The notes beneath the pieces are model-generated. The model saw nothing but the letters and a program-made list of their open reading frames with translations, ran no database searches and was not told the DNA's origin. A DNA stretch of 64,000 nt from Oxalobacteraceae bacterium UBA6704 (GTDB lineage Bacteria; Pseudomonadota; Gammaproteobacteria; Burkholderiales; Burkholderiaceae_D): the NCBI GenBank assembly GCA_002454505.1, contig DKJA01000053.1, forward strand, positions 69,764-133,763. The letters are read 5' to 3'. The translations under genes and the position numbers were made by a program. Positions 1 through 8,094 of the stretch are shown piece by piece; the first letter of the stretch is position 1; every line of letters begins with the position of its first letter.

Positions 1-1056
1 ACGCTTACCGACACGCTGGCCAACTGGCAGCTGCTGTTCTGGCAAACCGTGCCGATGGCGGCGTTCTCGCTGGCGGCCGTCGCCTGGGGCATTCCGCAGG
101 ATCCCGTACGGCTGGAACGGCTGCGCCAGATGGACTGGCTGGGCCTCGCGACCGGCCTGCCCGGCCTCGTGCTGATCGGCGTCGCGCTGGCACAGGGCGA
201 GCGGCTGGACTGGTTCAACAGCCTGTTCATCTGCTGGTCGATGGGCGCGGGCCTGGCGCTGCTGGTGATCTTCCTCGTCTGCGAATGGTTCCACCCGCTG
301 CCGTTCGTGCGGCTGCAGCTGCTGCACCGCCGCAACCTGGGCCTCGGCTTCACCGTCTTCGTCGGCCTGCTGGTGGTGCTGCTTTCCGGCTCGCTGCTGC
401 CGGCAAACTACCTGGGCCACGCCTTCCATTTCCGCACGCCGTACGTCGCGGTACTGGGCCTTGAAGTGGGACTGCCGCAGTTCGTGCTGGGACCGGCCGT
501 GTCCTGGCTGCTGTACCGCCGCTGGGCCGATGCGCGCCACGTGTTCGCGCTCGGCCTGCTGCTGATCGCGGCGGCCTGCTGGGTGGGCTCGCACATCACG
601 CCGGCCTGGATGGCGGCTGAATTCGCGCTGGCGCAAGGCCTGCATGCCGTCGGCCAGCCGCTGGCGGTCGTCGCGCTGCTGTTCCTCGCCACCAGCGTGG
701 TGCAGCCGATGGAAGGGCCGATGGTATCCGGCATCATCAACACGCTGCGCGCGTTCGGCACGCTGTTCGGCAGCGCGCTGATGGGGCGCTTCCTCGCCGT
801 GCGCAGCGACACGCATGCCAATGTGCTGCTCGACCAGGCGGCCAATCTGCGCCGCGCCGGCGATGCGGCTCTGGCCGCGCCGCAGGCGTTTGCCGGCGTG
901 GCGCATCGCGTATCGCACCAGTCGCTGGTGCTGTCGATCGCCGACGGCTACCTGCTGCTGGGCGCCGTCGCACTGGCCCTCGTGCCGCTGGTGCTCGCGC
1001 TGCAGTACATCCCGGCGCCCGTATCGGCATCTACCCCGGCTGCGCCGAAACACTGA
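1..1056 (+). CDS. MFS drug efflux permease, DHA2/EmrB-like, 5' partial
   Basis: The frame is open from the first base and ends with TGA at 1054-1056, so the true start lies upstream of the window. The first visible residues (TLTDTLANWQLLFWQ) fit the conserved Trp-Arg/Gln stretch that precedes helix 6 in 14-helix DHA2 transporters. About nine hydrophobic segments follow and the protein ends with a polar tail. The gene is followed 34 bp downstream by an HlyD-type membrane fusion protein and then a TetR regulator, the standard layout of an EmrAB-type tripartite multidrug exporter in the inner membrane. The substrate cannot be read from the sequence. The downstream ATG at 49 is internal and not a start. 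Confidence 0.85.
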   Translation, partial: TLTDTLANWQLLFWQTVPMAAFSLAAVAWGIPQDPVRLERLRQMDWLGLATGLPGLVLIGVALAQGERLDWFNSLFICWSMGAGLALLVIFLVCEWFHPLPFVRLQLLHRRNLGLGFTVFVGLLVVLLSGSLLPANYLGHAFHFRTPYVAVLGLEVGLPQFVLGPAVSWLLYRRWADARHVFALGLLLIAAACWVGSHITPAWMAAEFALAQGLHAVGQPLAVVALLFLATSVVQPMEGPMVSGIINTLRAFGTLFGSALMGRFLAVRSDTHANVLLDQAANLRRAGDAALAAPQAFAGVAHRVSHQSLVLSIADGYLLLGAVALALVPLVLALQYIPAPVSASTPAAPKH

Positions 1057-1090
1057 CTTACCGAATACTAAAATTTAAAGAGAAAACACC

Positions 1091-2131
1091 ATGTCCCTCC
1101 CCAAAACAGCCAAACTGACGATCGCCGTGCTGGTCGTGGCGCTTGCCGCCGGCAGCGTCTACGCCGGCTTCCACGAAGAAGGCAGCGGCCCGCGCCAGAG
1201 CACCGACGACGCCTATGTCACCGCCGACTTCACGCGCGTGGCGCCGCAGGTGGCCGGCAACGTCGTCGAAGTGCTGGTCGAAGACAACCAGCCCGTGCGC
1301 AAGGGCCAGCTGCTGGCCCGCATCGACGATCGCCACTATGCGGTGGCTGTCGATGCGGCGCAGGCCGAACTGAGTACCGCCAACGCGAACCTGGTGCGGG
1401 CTCGCGCCGCGATCGCGCAGCAGGGCAGCGAGATCCGCCGCGCCGCCGCGGCCATCGATGCCGGCGCCGCCACGCTGAAGTTCGCCCGCTCGAACGTGGC
1501 GCGCTACACCGACCTGGCTTCGGACGGCTCGGCCACGCAGCAGGACCGCCAGCAGGCCGAATCGCAGGCCGATGCCGCCGCCGCGCATCATGCGTCGGAC
1601 CTCGCCGCCTTGTCGGGCGCGAAGCAGCAGGTGGACGTGCTGACCGCGCAAGTGGCGCAGGCCCAGGCGCAGGTCGAGCGCGCCAAGGCGGCACTGGCCG
1701 CGGCGCAGCTGAACCTGTCGTACACGCGCATCGTGGCGCCGATCGACGGCATCGTCGGCCAGCGCGCCGTGCGGGTGGGCGCCTACACGCAGGTAGGTGC
1801 GCCGCTGCTGGCCATCGTGCCGCTGCAACAGGCATATGTGGAAGCGAACTTCCGCGAGACGCAACTGGCCGGCATGCGCGTGGGCCAGCGCGTTACAATC
1901 GCGGTCGACATGCTGCCCGGCGTGGCGCTGCAGGGCCGCGTGGCCAGCCTGGCACCGGCCAGCAGCGTGTCGTTCTCGCCGATCGCGCCGGACAATGCGA
2001 CCGGCAATTTCACGAAGGTGGTGCAGCGCCTGCCCGTCAAGATCGTCATCGAGCCGGGCCAGCAGGCGGCGCAGCAGCTCAAGGTCGGCATGTCCGTGAC
2101 GCCGACCGTGACGATCGACCGCAAGGGCTGA
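1091..2131 (+). CDS. HlyD/EmrA-family membrane fusion protein
   Basis: 346 aa periplasmic adaptor that would join the EmrB-like permease to an outer-membrane channel. One N-terminal transmembrane helix (about residues 7-26) anchors it in the inner membrane. A biotinyl-lipoyl-like half (VAPQVAGNVVEVLVEDNQPV, about 53-72) is followed by a long Ala/Gln-rich coiled coil (about 90-205) and the second lipoyl half (IVAPIDGIVGQRAV), then the C-terminal beta-barrel. Length and domain order match EmrA. It lies 34 bp after the permease, presumably in one transcript, with an A/G-rich leader (AAAGAGAAAACACC) before the ATG. Confidence 0.9.
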   Translation: MSLPKTAKLTIAVLVVALAAGSVYAGFHEEGSGPRQSTDDAYVTADFTRVAPQVAGNVVEVLVEDNQPVRKGQLLARIDDRHYAVAVDAAQAELSTANANLVRARAAIAQQGSEIRRAAAAIDAGAATLKFARSNVARYTDLASDGSATQQDRQQAESQADAAAAHHASDLAALSGAKQQVDVLTAQVAQAQAQVERAKAALAAAQLNLSYTRIVAPIDGIVGQRAVRVGAYTQVGAPLLAIVPLQQAYVEANFRETQLAGMRVGQRVTIAVDMLPGVALQGRVASLAPASSVSFSPIAPDNATGNFTKVVQRLPVKIVIEPGQQAAQQLKVGMSVTPTVTIDRKG

Positions 2132-2159
2132 TCCATCCGTCTTACCGATGCAGGCAGAT

Positions 2160-2804
2160 ATGACCGAACCGACTTTTCGTGAGATGGACGACAGGCGCGA
2201 TGACCAGCCCAGGCCGGGCCGCCTGACCCGCGAACAAAGCCGTGCGCAGACGCGCGAACGGCTGCTGGCGTCCGCCGCCGTGGTGTTTGCCCGCGAGGGT
2301 TACGGTGGCGCCTCCGTCGACCGCATCGCCGAAGAGGCGGGCTATTCGAAGGGTGCGCTGTATTCGAACTTCGCGTCGAAGGACGACCTGTTCGGCGCGA
2401 TGTTCACGCATTTCGCCGGCAGCGAAGTGCAGGCGCTGTGCCGCCGCCTGGACACGGTGGACGATGGCGACGCCATCATCGCCACCGTCTGCGCCTGGGC
2501 CAACGGCATGCAGCACGAGCCGGACCTGCGCACGCTGGTGCTGGACATGGTGCGCCATGTGCGCAGCGACCCGGCGCTGATCGCGCAGCACGCGCGGCTG
2601 TTCGACGAGCAGTGGAAGGCGGTCGGCGCGCGGCTGATGAAGATGTTCCCGGCGGAGCAGGCCGCCATCACGCCGTTGCAACTGGGCGCGCTGGTACTGA
2701 GCCTGGCGTATGCCAACGGCGTGCAACTGCACGACACCGTCAAGTCCGGCGACCTGATCGCCATCGCGTTGCGCGCCCTGCGCGATGCGTACGGACGCGG
2801 CTAG
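2160..2804 (+). CDS. TetR/AcrR family regulator of the efflux operon
   Basis: 214 aa with an N-terminal TetR helix-turn-helix (RERLLASAAVVFAREGYGG, then IAEEAGYSKGALYSNFASKD), and a C-terminal ligand-binding half. It is the last gene of the EmrAB-like operon, 28 bp after the fusion protein, so the operon probably encodes its own repressor. The start at 2160 has AGG five bases upstream; an in-frame ATG at 2148 would add four residues but has no ribosome-binding site. The operator is not visible because the operon promoter lies upstream of the window. Confidence 0.85.
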   Translation: MTEPTFREMDDRRDDQPRPGRLTREQSRAQTRERLLASAAVVFAREGYGGASVDRIAEEAGYSKGALYSNFASKDDLFGAMFTHFAGSEVQALCRRLDTVDDGDAIIATVCAWANGMQHEPDLRTLVLDMVRHVRSDPALIAQHARLFDEQWKAVGARLMKMFPAEQAAITPLQLGALVLSLAYANGVQLHDTVKSGDLIAIALRALRDAYGRG

Positions 2805-2811
2805 CGCCAGG

Positions 2812-3291
2812 TTACAGCCCCAGTTCGCTCAGGCCCGGATGATCGTCCGGGCGACGGCCCAGCGGCCAGCGGAACTTGCGGTCCGCCTCCTTGATCGGCA
2901 GGTCGTTGATGCAGGCGAAGCGCCGCTGCATCAGGCCCTGCTCGTCGAACTCCCAGTTCTCGTTGCCATATGAACGGAACCAGTTGCCCGAATCGTCGTG
3001 CCATTCGTAGGCATAGCGCACGGCGATGCGGTTGCCGTCGAACGCCCACAGTTCCTTGATCAGCCGGTAGTCCAGCTCCTTGTTCCATTTGCGGGTCAGG
3101 AACTGCACGACCTCGGCGCGGCCGGTGGCGAATTCGGCGCGGTTGCGCCACTGCGTGTCCGGCGTGTAGGCCAGGCTGACTTTTTCGGCATTGCGGGAAT
3201 TCCAGCCGTCTTCGGCCAGGCGCACTTTCTGGGTGGCGGAGGCGCGGTCGAATGGCGGCAGGGGCGGGCGGGGTTCGGTGTTTGTGGTCAT
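2812..3291 (-). CDS. DUF1348 (SnoaL/NTF2-like) protein
   Basis: 159 aa cytoplasmic protein of the small DUF1348 family, which has the NTF2/SnoaL cone fold. Recognised from the run [20 protein letters not shown] near residue 26, the [18 protein letters not shown] stretch and the C-terminal region [19 protein letters not shown]. No signal peptide. AGGAG sits five bases before the ATG. It converges with the TetR gene with a 7-bp gap. The biochemical function of the family is not established; some members are annotated as hydrolase- or isomerase-like without evidence. Confidence 0.85.
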   Translation of the reverse strand: MTTNTEPRPPLPPFDRASATQKVRLAEDGWNSRNAEKVSLAYTPDTQWRNRAEFATGRAEVVQFLTRKWNKELDYRLIKELWAFDGNRIAVRYAYEWHDDSGNWFRSYGNENWEFDEQGLMQRRFACINDLPIKEADRKFRWPLGRRPDDHPGLSELGL

Positions 3292-3505
3292 GCTGTCTCC
3301 TGGGGCGGGTGGATGGATTCACTGGCTATTTCACCACAATCGCGCGCATGGCGCTGCCTGTGCCAGGCGCAAGACACCGTTGCGCTCGGCGGGTATCGAG
3401 CGGCGCGGCCAGCGTCTGATTGAACTGAAGCAAAAGCGTGGGAAACGCCAGCCGCTTTGATGTTTCTATAGCGACACGCACTCCTGCCTTGCGCGTTTGA
3501 CCTCT

Positions 3506-3561
3506 ACCATATGTACAATAATCCGTACCATGTTTACATATGGTACAAAAATATGTACAAT
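3506..3561. promoter_or_regulatory. Paired TGTACA operator upstream of yefM-yoeB
   Basis: An exact 11-bp direct repeat ATATGTACAAT occurs at 3509-3519 and 3551-3561, 42 bp apart (four helical turns). Between them is a 7-bp inverted repeat GTACCAT (3525-3531) / ATGGTAC (3540-3546). TGTACA is the published core of YefM-YoeB operators in Escherichia coli. The cluster is 130-180 bp upstream of the yefM start, so it may be a distal operator or the promoter of a longer leader. Confidence 0.55.
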
Positions 3562-3660
3562 GGATCAGCACTGCGAGATAGAAGCTGGCCAACTGATCGC
3601 AAGCGCAACTTTATCGTTATCGTCAATTCTCAGGAGCTGTGGGGCGCACCGTTGTTGGTC

Positions 3661-3670
3661 GGTGTACACC
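3661..3670. promoter_or_regulatory. Perfect TGTACA palindrome at the yefM leader
   Basis: GGTGTACACC is a perfect 10-bp palindrome whose centre is the TGTACA core; it ends 19 bp before the yefM ATG. It is the third TGTACA core in 160 bp and is the best placed to be the autoregulatory YefM site. Confidence 0.6.
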
Positions 3671-3689
3671 ACTCAAACGAAAGGTCCGT

Positions 3690-3962
3690 ATGAACATCCT
3701 AACTTTTAGCGAGGCGCGAGCCGGGCTGAAAGCTGTGATGGACGAGGTTTGCACTGACCACAGTCCTACCGTCATTACCCGTCAAAAAGGGGAGTCGGTG
3801 GTAATGCTGTCGCTGGCGGATTTCAATAGTATCGAGGAAACGTTGTATCTCCTCGCTTCGCCGAAAAACGCGACCAGGCTGCTGGCGTCCATAGAGCAGC
3901 TGAAAGCCGGTAAGGCCCAGAACAGAGGGTTGATCCGCAATGAAAAGCAAGAAAGCAAGTAA
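3690..3962 (+). CDS. yefM: Antitoxin YefM (Phd/YefM family)
   Basis: 90 aa. N-terminal DNA-binding and dimerisation part MNILTFSEARAGLKAVMDEV followed by the family signature for HSPTVITRQKGESVVMLSL; the charged C-terminal tail is the flexible part that wraps the toxin. It neutralises the downstream YoeB and represses the operon. ATG 3690 is chosen because MNILTFSEAR aligns with the start of family members and GAAAGG lies upstream. The 3' end overlaps yoeB by 23 bp, the usual coupled arrangement. The local sequence is less GC-rich than the neighbours, consistent with transfer. Confidence 0.93.
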   Translation: MNILTFSEARAGLKAVMDEVCTDHSPTVITRQKGESVVMLSLADFNSIEETLYLLASPKNATRLLASIEQLKAGKAQNRGLIRNEKQESK

Positions 3963-4236
3963 TAAGGAAGAAGCGAAACAGTCCGCAGTTGCATTTACGG
4001 ATATTGGCTGGGAGGACTATCAGTACTGGCAGAAGGAAGATCCACTGCTGGCCGAGAAAATCAACCAGCTGATTGATGCCTGCCTGGCTGATCCCTTCAA
4101 AGGCATTGGCAAGCCGGAACCACTGAAGGGGAATTTGACGGGCTTCTGGTCGCGCCGCATCAATCGCGAACACCGTCTGGTCTACTCGATGCAAGCCGAC
4201 ACGCTCTACATCGTTGGCTGCCGATATCACTACTGA
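3940..4236 (+). CDS. yoeB: Toxin YoeB (Txe/YoeB family mRNA endoribonuclease)
   Basis: 98 aa; family members are about 84 aa, and the extra N-terminal 15 residues are Lys/Ser-rich. Core signatures are present: FTDIGWEDYQYWQKEDPLL, INQLIDACLADPFKGIGKPE, LTGFWSRRINREHRLVY and the C-terminal CRYHY. The Glu, Arg, His and C-terminal Tyr residues of the RelE-fold active site are all retained, so the toxin looks intact. YoeB cleaves mRNA in the ribosomal A site. It overlaps yefM by 23 bp. Confidence 0.95.
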   Translation: MKSKKASNKEEAKQSAVAFTDIGWEDYQYWQKEDPLLAEKINQLIDACLADPFKGIGKPEPLKGNLTGFWSRRINREHRLVYSMQADTLYIVGCRYHY

Positions 4237-4240
4237 ATGG

Positions 4241-4274
4241 ATGGCGCCAGGCCGCACCGGCGCCATGTTCTTGT
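4241..4274 (+). terminator. Probable terminator after yoeB
   Basis: ATGGCGCC at 4241-4248 pairs with GGCGCCAT at 4259-4266 (8-bp perfect stem, 10-nt loop), followed by the modest T-rich GTTCTTGT. It starts five bases after the yoeB stop and lies between convergent genes. Confidence 0.5.
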
Positions 4275-4297
4275 CCGCGTTCCCGGTATCATCACCC

Positions 4298-4723
4298 TCA
4301 AGAACAACGCCCGCGCATGACCGGCCCGCGTAGCAGCAACAACTGCGGCGGCGCCGCAACCACCGCCCCGGCCGCATGCTCCTGAAACACCTGCAACGTC
4401 CGCGCCAGCACATCCATCGTGAACGGTTTGCTCAGCAACGCAAACGCGGCATCGTGCGCGGACGCATCGAGCGCCACCCGCCCGCTGACGAAAATCGCGG
4501 GAATGCCCGCCGTCGCATACAGCTCGCGGGCTAGTTGAATACCCTCCTGGTTCCCGGCCAGATCGATGTCGACCAATGCCAGGTCGGCGGAGGTGCCCGC
4601 CGCAAGCCGCAAGGCACCAGCCACGTCATGCGCCGGCCCAAGCACGGCATGGCCCAGGTCCTGCAGCATCTCGTCCAGCAGCATTGCCATGAAGGCATCG
4701 TCGTCGACAACCAGTATTTGCAT
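4298..4723 (-). CDS. Single-domain response regulator (receiver only)
   Basis: 141 aa, starting MQILVVDDDAFMAMLLDEML. Receiver domain with the acidic pair DDD near residue 7, phospho-acceptor Asp in LALVDIDLAG, Thr/Ser position in IFVSGR and the conserved Lys in LLSKPF. No output domain: the C-terminal 25 residues are a short low-complexity tail. The start at 4723 is preferred to an upstream in-frame ATG at 4762, because the receiver fold begins right there. It is divergent from the GGDEF-EAL gene across about 300 bp, so the two may share a signalling circuit, but this is inference. Confidence 0.85.
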   Translation of the reverse strand: MQILVVDDDAFMAMLLDEMLQDLGHAVLGPAHDVAGALRLAAGTSADLALVDIDLAGNQEGIQLARELYATAGIPAIFVSGRVALDASAHDAAFALLSKPFTMDVLARTLQVFQEHAAGAVVAAPPQLLLLRGPVMRGRCS

Positions 4724-5021
4724 GTGTGCACTCGCGGAATCGGCGCCGGCCGGCAACCGCACCGGCCCCGCGCAACCGTCAACTTACCGCATTCCCGCCA
4801 TCCGCTGCGTGCGGGGCCGTACTTTGCGCCACAGCGAAACTGTGGCGCGGCGGGCACGCCTGACGCAGGAATTTCAATCGTGAGCGATGCAGTTTATTTT
4901 CCCATGGTAAAATAACTTATCCATACGTAATGTTTGGCCATCAGCGCAGGCGCCCCGATCGCGCGCCGCACGCCACTGCTTCCCTGCCCTCGAAGCAATT
5001 GCCCTCAGCCCAGGGAAGCTC

Positions 5022-7730
5022 ATGTTCACCGCCATTATCGCCAGTGCCGACAAGGCCCGGTCTCCGTCACCAACCCGTGCACCGCTCGCCGAGCGCTGGC
5101 GCCAGCTGTCGCCTGCGCGACAGACGGTGCTGTGGCTGATTGCCGTACTGCCCCTGCTGTGGGGCGGCGTGGCGGTGACGCTGGACTGGGTGCACGCGCG
5201 CACCGTCGCCGAGGCGGAAGTCGAAACGGGCAATCTGGTGCGCGTGCTGTCGGAGGAAGTCAACACCGCCATCCGCACCGTCGACCTGACGCTGCTGGAC
5301 CTGCGCGAACACTGGCAGCAGGAACCGGCGCGCTTCGGCCAGCGCGTGGAGGCCCGCAAGGTACGCCTCGCGCGCGACTTCGCCTTCGACGTGACGGTGA
5401 CCGGCGCCGACGGCGTGCAGGCGTTTTCCACGAACGGCGGCGCAGCGGCACCGACGCTGCCCGTCATCGGCGACACGCTGGCGATCAGCGGCCCGGTGCC
5501 GCAGAAGAACCCAAACGAATGGACCATCCGCTTCGCCCGCCCGCTGGTGGACGACACGGGCATCAGCCAGGGCACCATCGTCATGTCGCTGCAGGCGCGC
5601 TACCTGGCGCGGTTCTGCCGCGGCATCGACGTGGGCAACCGCGGCGTGTGCGTGCTGATGCGCGACGACGGCCAGATGCTGGACCGCGCACCGCTGCCGC
5701 CCCGGCCACTGCACACCATCCGCCTGCCCATCCCGGCGCTCGGCCAGGGCGGCCAGGACCTGCTGCTCGAATCGCATGCCGGCCGTACCGACGGCGTGCA
5801 TCGCCTGTACGGCTGGCGGCACCTGCCCGGCTTCCCGCTGGTGGTCTCCGTCGGCACCTCGCAAGACGTGGTGATGGCGCCCTACCAGCGCCTGCGCACG
5901 ATCCTGATCTCCGCGGGCGTGGGCGCGTCGCTGCTGCTGGCACTGGCCGGCTGGTTGCGCTTCGCCGGCGTGCAGCAGCGCCGCCGCGCCGTCGCCACGC
6001 TGGCCGAAAGCGAAGCACGCTGGCAGTATGCGCTGGAGGGCGCCCGCGAAACGGTGTGGGACTGGGACCTTAGCACCGGCTCGGTGTTCCTGTCGGCGCG
6101 GCTGGCCGACATCATCGGCGTGGCGGTGGCCGACCTGCCGACGAAAATGACGGCATACGCCCAGCTGATCCACCCCGAGGACATGCCGCTGGTGCTCGGC
6201 TCCGTGCGCGAACACCTCACCGGCAACGCCACCAAGTACGAATGCGAGTACCGGCTGCACGCCAGCGACGGCAGCTACCGCTGGGTGTCCGCGCGGGGCA
6301 CCGCGATCAGCCATGACCGGAACGGGCGCACGCTGCGCATGACGGGCGTGCTGTCCGATATCACCGAAGCGCACAGCGCGCAGGAAGCGGACCGCATGTA
6401 CCAGCTCCGCTACGACACGCTCACCGGCCTGGCCAACCGCGGCATGCTGCGCGAGGAGGGTGCCCGCATGCTGGAACAGGCGGCCGCCCGCGGCGAGCGG
6501 CTGTGGATGGTGTGCGTGGACATGGACCGCTTCCAGGTGCTGAACGATGCGCTGGGCCACGAGGCCGGCAACGTGATGCTGCAGGTGGTGGCACGCCGCC
6601 TGCAATCGACGCTGGACAGCGCCGACATGGGCGCGCGGCTCGATGGCGACCGTTTCGTCATGCTGCTGGGCGGTGCGCTGGACGAGCGTGCCGTGGCCAA
6701 TCGCGCCAAGGCGATGCGCGCCGCCATCGCCAAGCCGCTGTCCGTGGAGGGCAACGAATACTACCTGGCCTGCTCGGCCGGCATCGCCGCCTTCCCCGAC
6801 GACGGCGCCACCATCGACGTGCTGCTGCAGCACGCGGAAGCGGCGATGCGGCGCGTGAAGGCCATCGGCGGCAATGCGTTCGGCTTCCACGAGGCGGCGC
6901 ACAACGAGCGGGCCATCGACCGGCTGCGCATCGAGAGCGCGTTGCGCCACGCCGTGGCCAATGGCGAACTGATGCTGCATTACCAGCCGCAGGTGCTGCT
7001 GCGCACCGGCGACGTCGTCGGTGCCGAGGCGCTGCTGCGCTGGCGCCACCCGGAACTGGGCATGGTGCCGCCGGACCGCTTCATCCCGATCGCCGAAGAG
7101 ACGGGCCTGATCCGCGATATCGGCCGGTGGGTACTGCGCGAAGCGTGCCGGCGGGCGCGCACGTGGCACGATGCCGGCTACCCGCACCTGCGGATCGGCG
7201 TCAACCTGTCCTCATACCAGTTCCACGATCCGATGCTGGTCGACGACATCGCCGCGGTGCTGCATGAAACGGGCGTGCCCGGCACGCTGCTGGACCTGGA
7301 GATCACCGAGGGCGTGGTGATGACCAACATCGACATGGCGGTGAAAACCATGCTGCGCCTGAAGATGCTGGGCGCCACGCTGTCGCTGGACGATTTCGGT
7401 ACCGGCTATTCCAGCCTGTCCTACCTGCGCCGGCTGCCGATCGACACGCTGAAGATCGACAAGTCGTTCGTGTCGCAGGTGACCAGCGACACGCGGCTGG
7501 CCGCCATCACCACGTCGATCGTGGCGATGGCGCAGAGCCTGGACGTGGCGGTGATCGCCGAAGGCGTCGAGACGGCCGAGCAGCTGGACTTCATGTGCCA
7601 GCTGCGCTGCGACGAGATCCAGGGCTATTACTTCAGCCGGCCGCTGACGGCCGGGCAGTTCGACACGATGCTGGCCGAAGCGCACCGGCTGGAACTGGAG
7701 AGCGGCGAGCAGGAAGCCGCGGCGGTCTGA
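5022..7730 (+). CDS. Membrane PAS-GGDEF-EAL protein, probable c-di-GMP phosphodiesterase
   Basis: 902 aa. Transmembrane helix about 34-55, periplasmic sensor of dCACHE-like size (about 56-290), second helix about 294-312, PAS/PAC domain about 335-450, GGDEF about 460-610, EAL about 625-890. The GGDEF motif reads DGDRF (about 540-544): the catalytic Glu is replaced by Arg, so cyclase activity is probably lost. The EAL side is complete: EALLRW (about 668), DFGTGYSSLSYL (about 790), KIDKSFV and IAEGVE. The most likely role is hydrolysis of c-di-GMP with the GGDEF domain acting as a regulatory or GTP-binding domain. AGGGA precedes the ATG. Confidence 0.93.
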   Translation: MFTAIIASADKARSPSPTRAPLAERWRQLSPARQTVLWLIAVLPLLWGGVAVTLDWVHARTVAEAEVETGNLVRVLSEEVNTAIRTVDLTLLDLREHWQQEPARFGQRVEARKVRLARDFAFDVTVTGADGVQAFSTNGGAAAPTLPVIGDTLAISGPVPQKNPNEWTIRFARPLVDDTGISQGTIVMSLQARYLARFCRGIDVGNRGVCVLMRDDGQMLDRAPLPPRPLHTIRLPIPALGQGGQDLLLESHAGRTDGVHRLYGWRHLPGFPLVVSVGTSQDVVMAPYQRLRTILISAGVGASLLLALAGWLRFAGVQQRRRAVATLAESEARWQYALEGARETVWDWDLSTGSVFLSARLADIIGVAVADLPTKMTAYAQLIHPEDMPLVLGSVREHLTGNATKYECEYRLHASDGSYRWVSARGTAISHDRNGRTLRMTGVLSDITEAHSAQEADRMYQLRYDTLTGLANRGMLREEGARMLEQAAARGERLWMVCVDMDRFQVLNDALGHEAGNVMLQVVARRLQSTLDSADMGARLDGDRFVMLLGGALDERAVANRAKAMRAAIAKPLSVEGNEYYLACSAGIAAFPDDGATIDVLLQHAEAAMRRVKAIGGNAFGFHEAAHNERAIDRLRIESALRHAVANGELMLHYQPQVLLRTGDVVGAEALLRWRHPELGMVPPDRFIPIAEETGLIRDIGRWVLREACRRARTWHDAGYPHLRIGVNLSSYQFHDPMLVDDIAAVLHETGVPGTLLDLEITEGVVMTNIDMAVKTMLRLKMLGATLSLDDFGTGYSSLSYLRRLPIDTLKIDKSFVSQVTSDTRLAAITTSIVAMAQSLDVAVIAEGVETAEQLDFMCQLRCDEIQGYYFSRPLTAGQFDTMLAEAHRLELESGEQEAAAV

Positions 7731-7733
7731 CTG

Positions 7734-7901
7734 TCAGCGCGGCCGGCGCGTGCGCTCCGGCTCGCTGAGCACGCGGCAGATCACGGCGAACGGCACGCCG
7801 GCCATCTGCAGCGACAGGGCGGCCTGGCTGCGGCCGATGTCCGGCAGCAGGCGCAAGGTCTCCTCGATCGTCACGGCAAGCTGATCGTTGGGGCGGGTCA
7901 T
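7734..7901 (-). CDS. Small hypothetical protein (55 aa)
   Basis: 55 aa, starting MTRPNDQLAVTIEETLRLLP. GGAG is six bases before this ATG; an in-frame ATG at 7925 would add eight residues without a ribosome-binding site. Predicted mostly helical, with a pattern (ALSLQMAGVPFAVICRVL) that could be a short helix-turn-helix-like core, but I do not recognise the family. It converges with the GGDEF-EAL gene (3 bp apart) and has two adjacent dyads upstream, which support a real, regulated gene. Confidence 0.5.
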   Translation of the reverse strand: MTRPNDQLAVTIEETLRLLPDIGRSQAALSLQMAGVPFAVICRVLSEPERTRRPR

Positions 7902-7949
7902 GTCGGTCTCCGGCATCGTTTGCATTGCCTGCGTTGTTTTTTAGGCTAC

Positions 7950-7994
7950 ATACATATTAAATTTATATGTATTCGGCCAATATAGCGTATTGGC
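7950..7994. promoter_or_regulatory. Two adjacent dyads upstream of the 55-aa gene
   Basis: ATACATAT (7950-7957) and ATATGTAT (7965-7972) form an 8-bp inverted repeat with the spacer TAAATTT. Four bases on, GCCAATA (7976-7982) and TATTGGC (7988-7994) form a second perfect 7-bp inverted repeat with a 5-nt spacer. The region is strikingly AT-rich for this genome and sits between the divergent 55-aa and cupin genes, so it is probably promoter and operator DNA. Confidence 0.45.
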
Positions 7995-8094
7995 GGCTGC
8001 CGCGGTAAATTTTGCGCGCCGCCACGGGCGCCGACACCGCGTTGGCGGGTTTGCCGTCGGCAGCCGCCAACGGCCTCATCGTGCGGAGGTCACC

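Noticed and set aside
5067..7187. A 700-codon open frame on the minus strand opposite the GGDEF-EAL gene
   Set aside because: His/Arg/Ala-rich composition with no motif; a product of high GC antisense to a clear coding gene.
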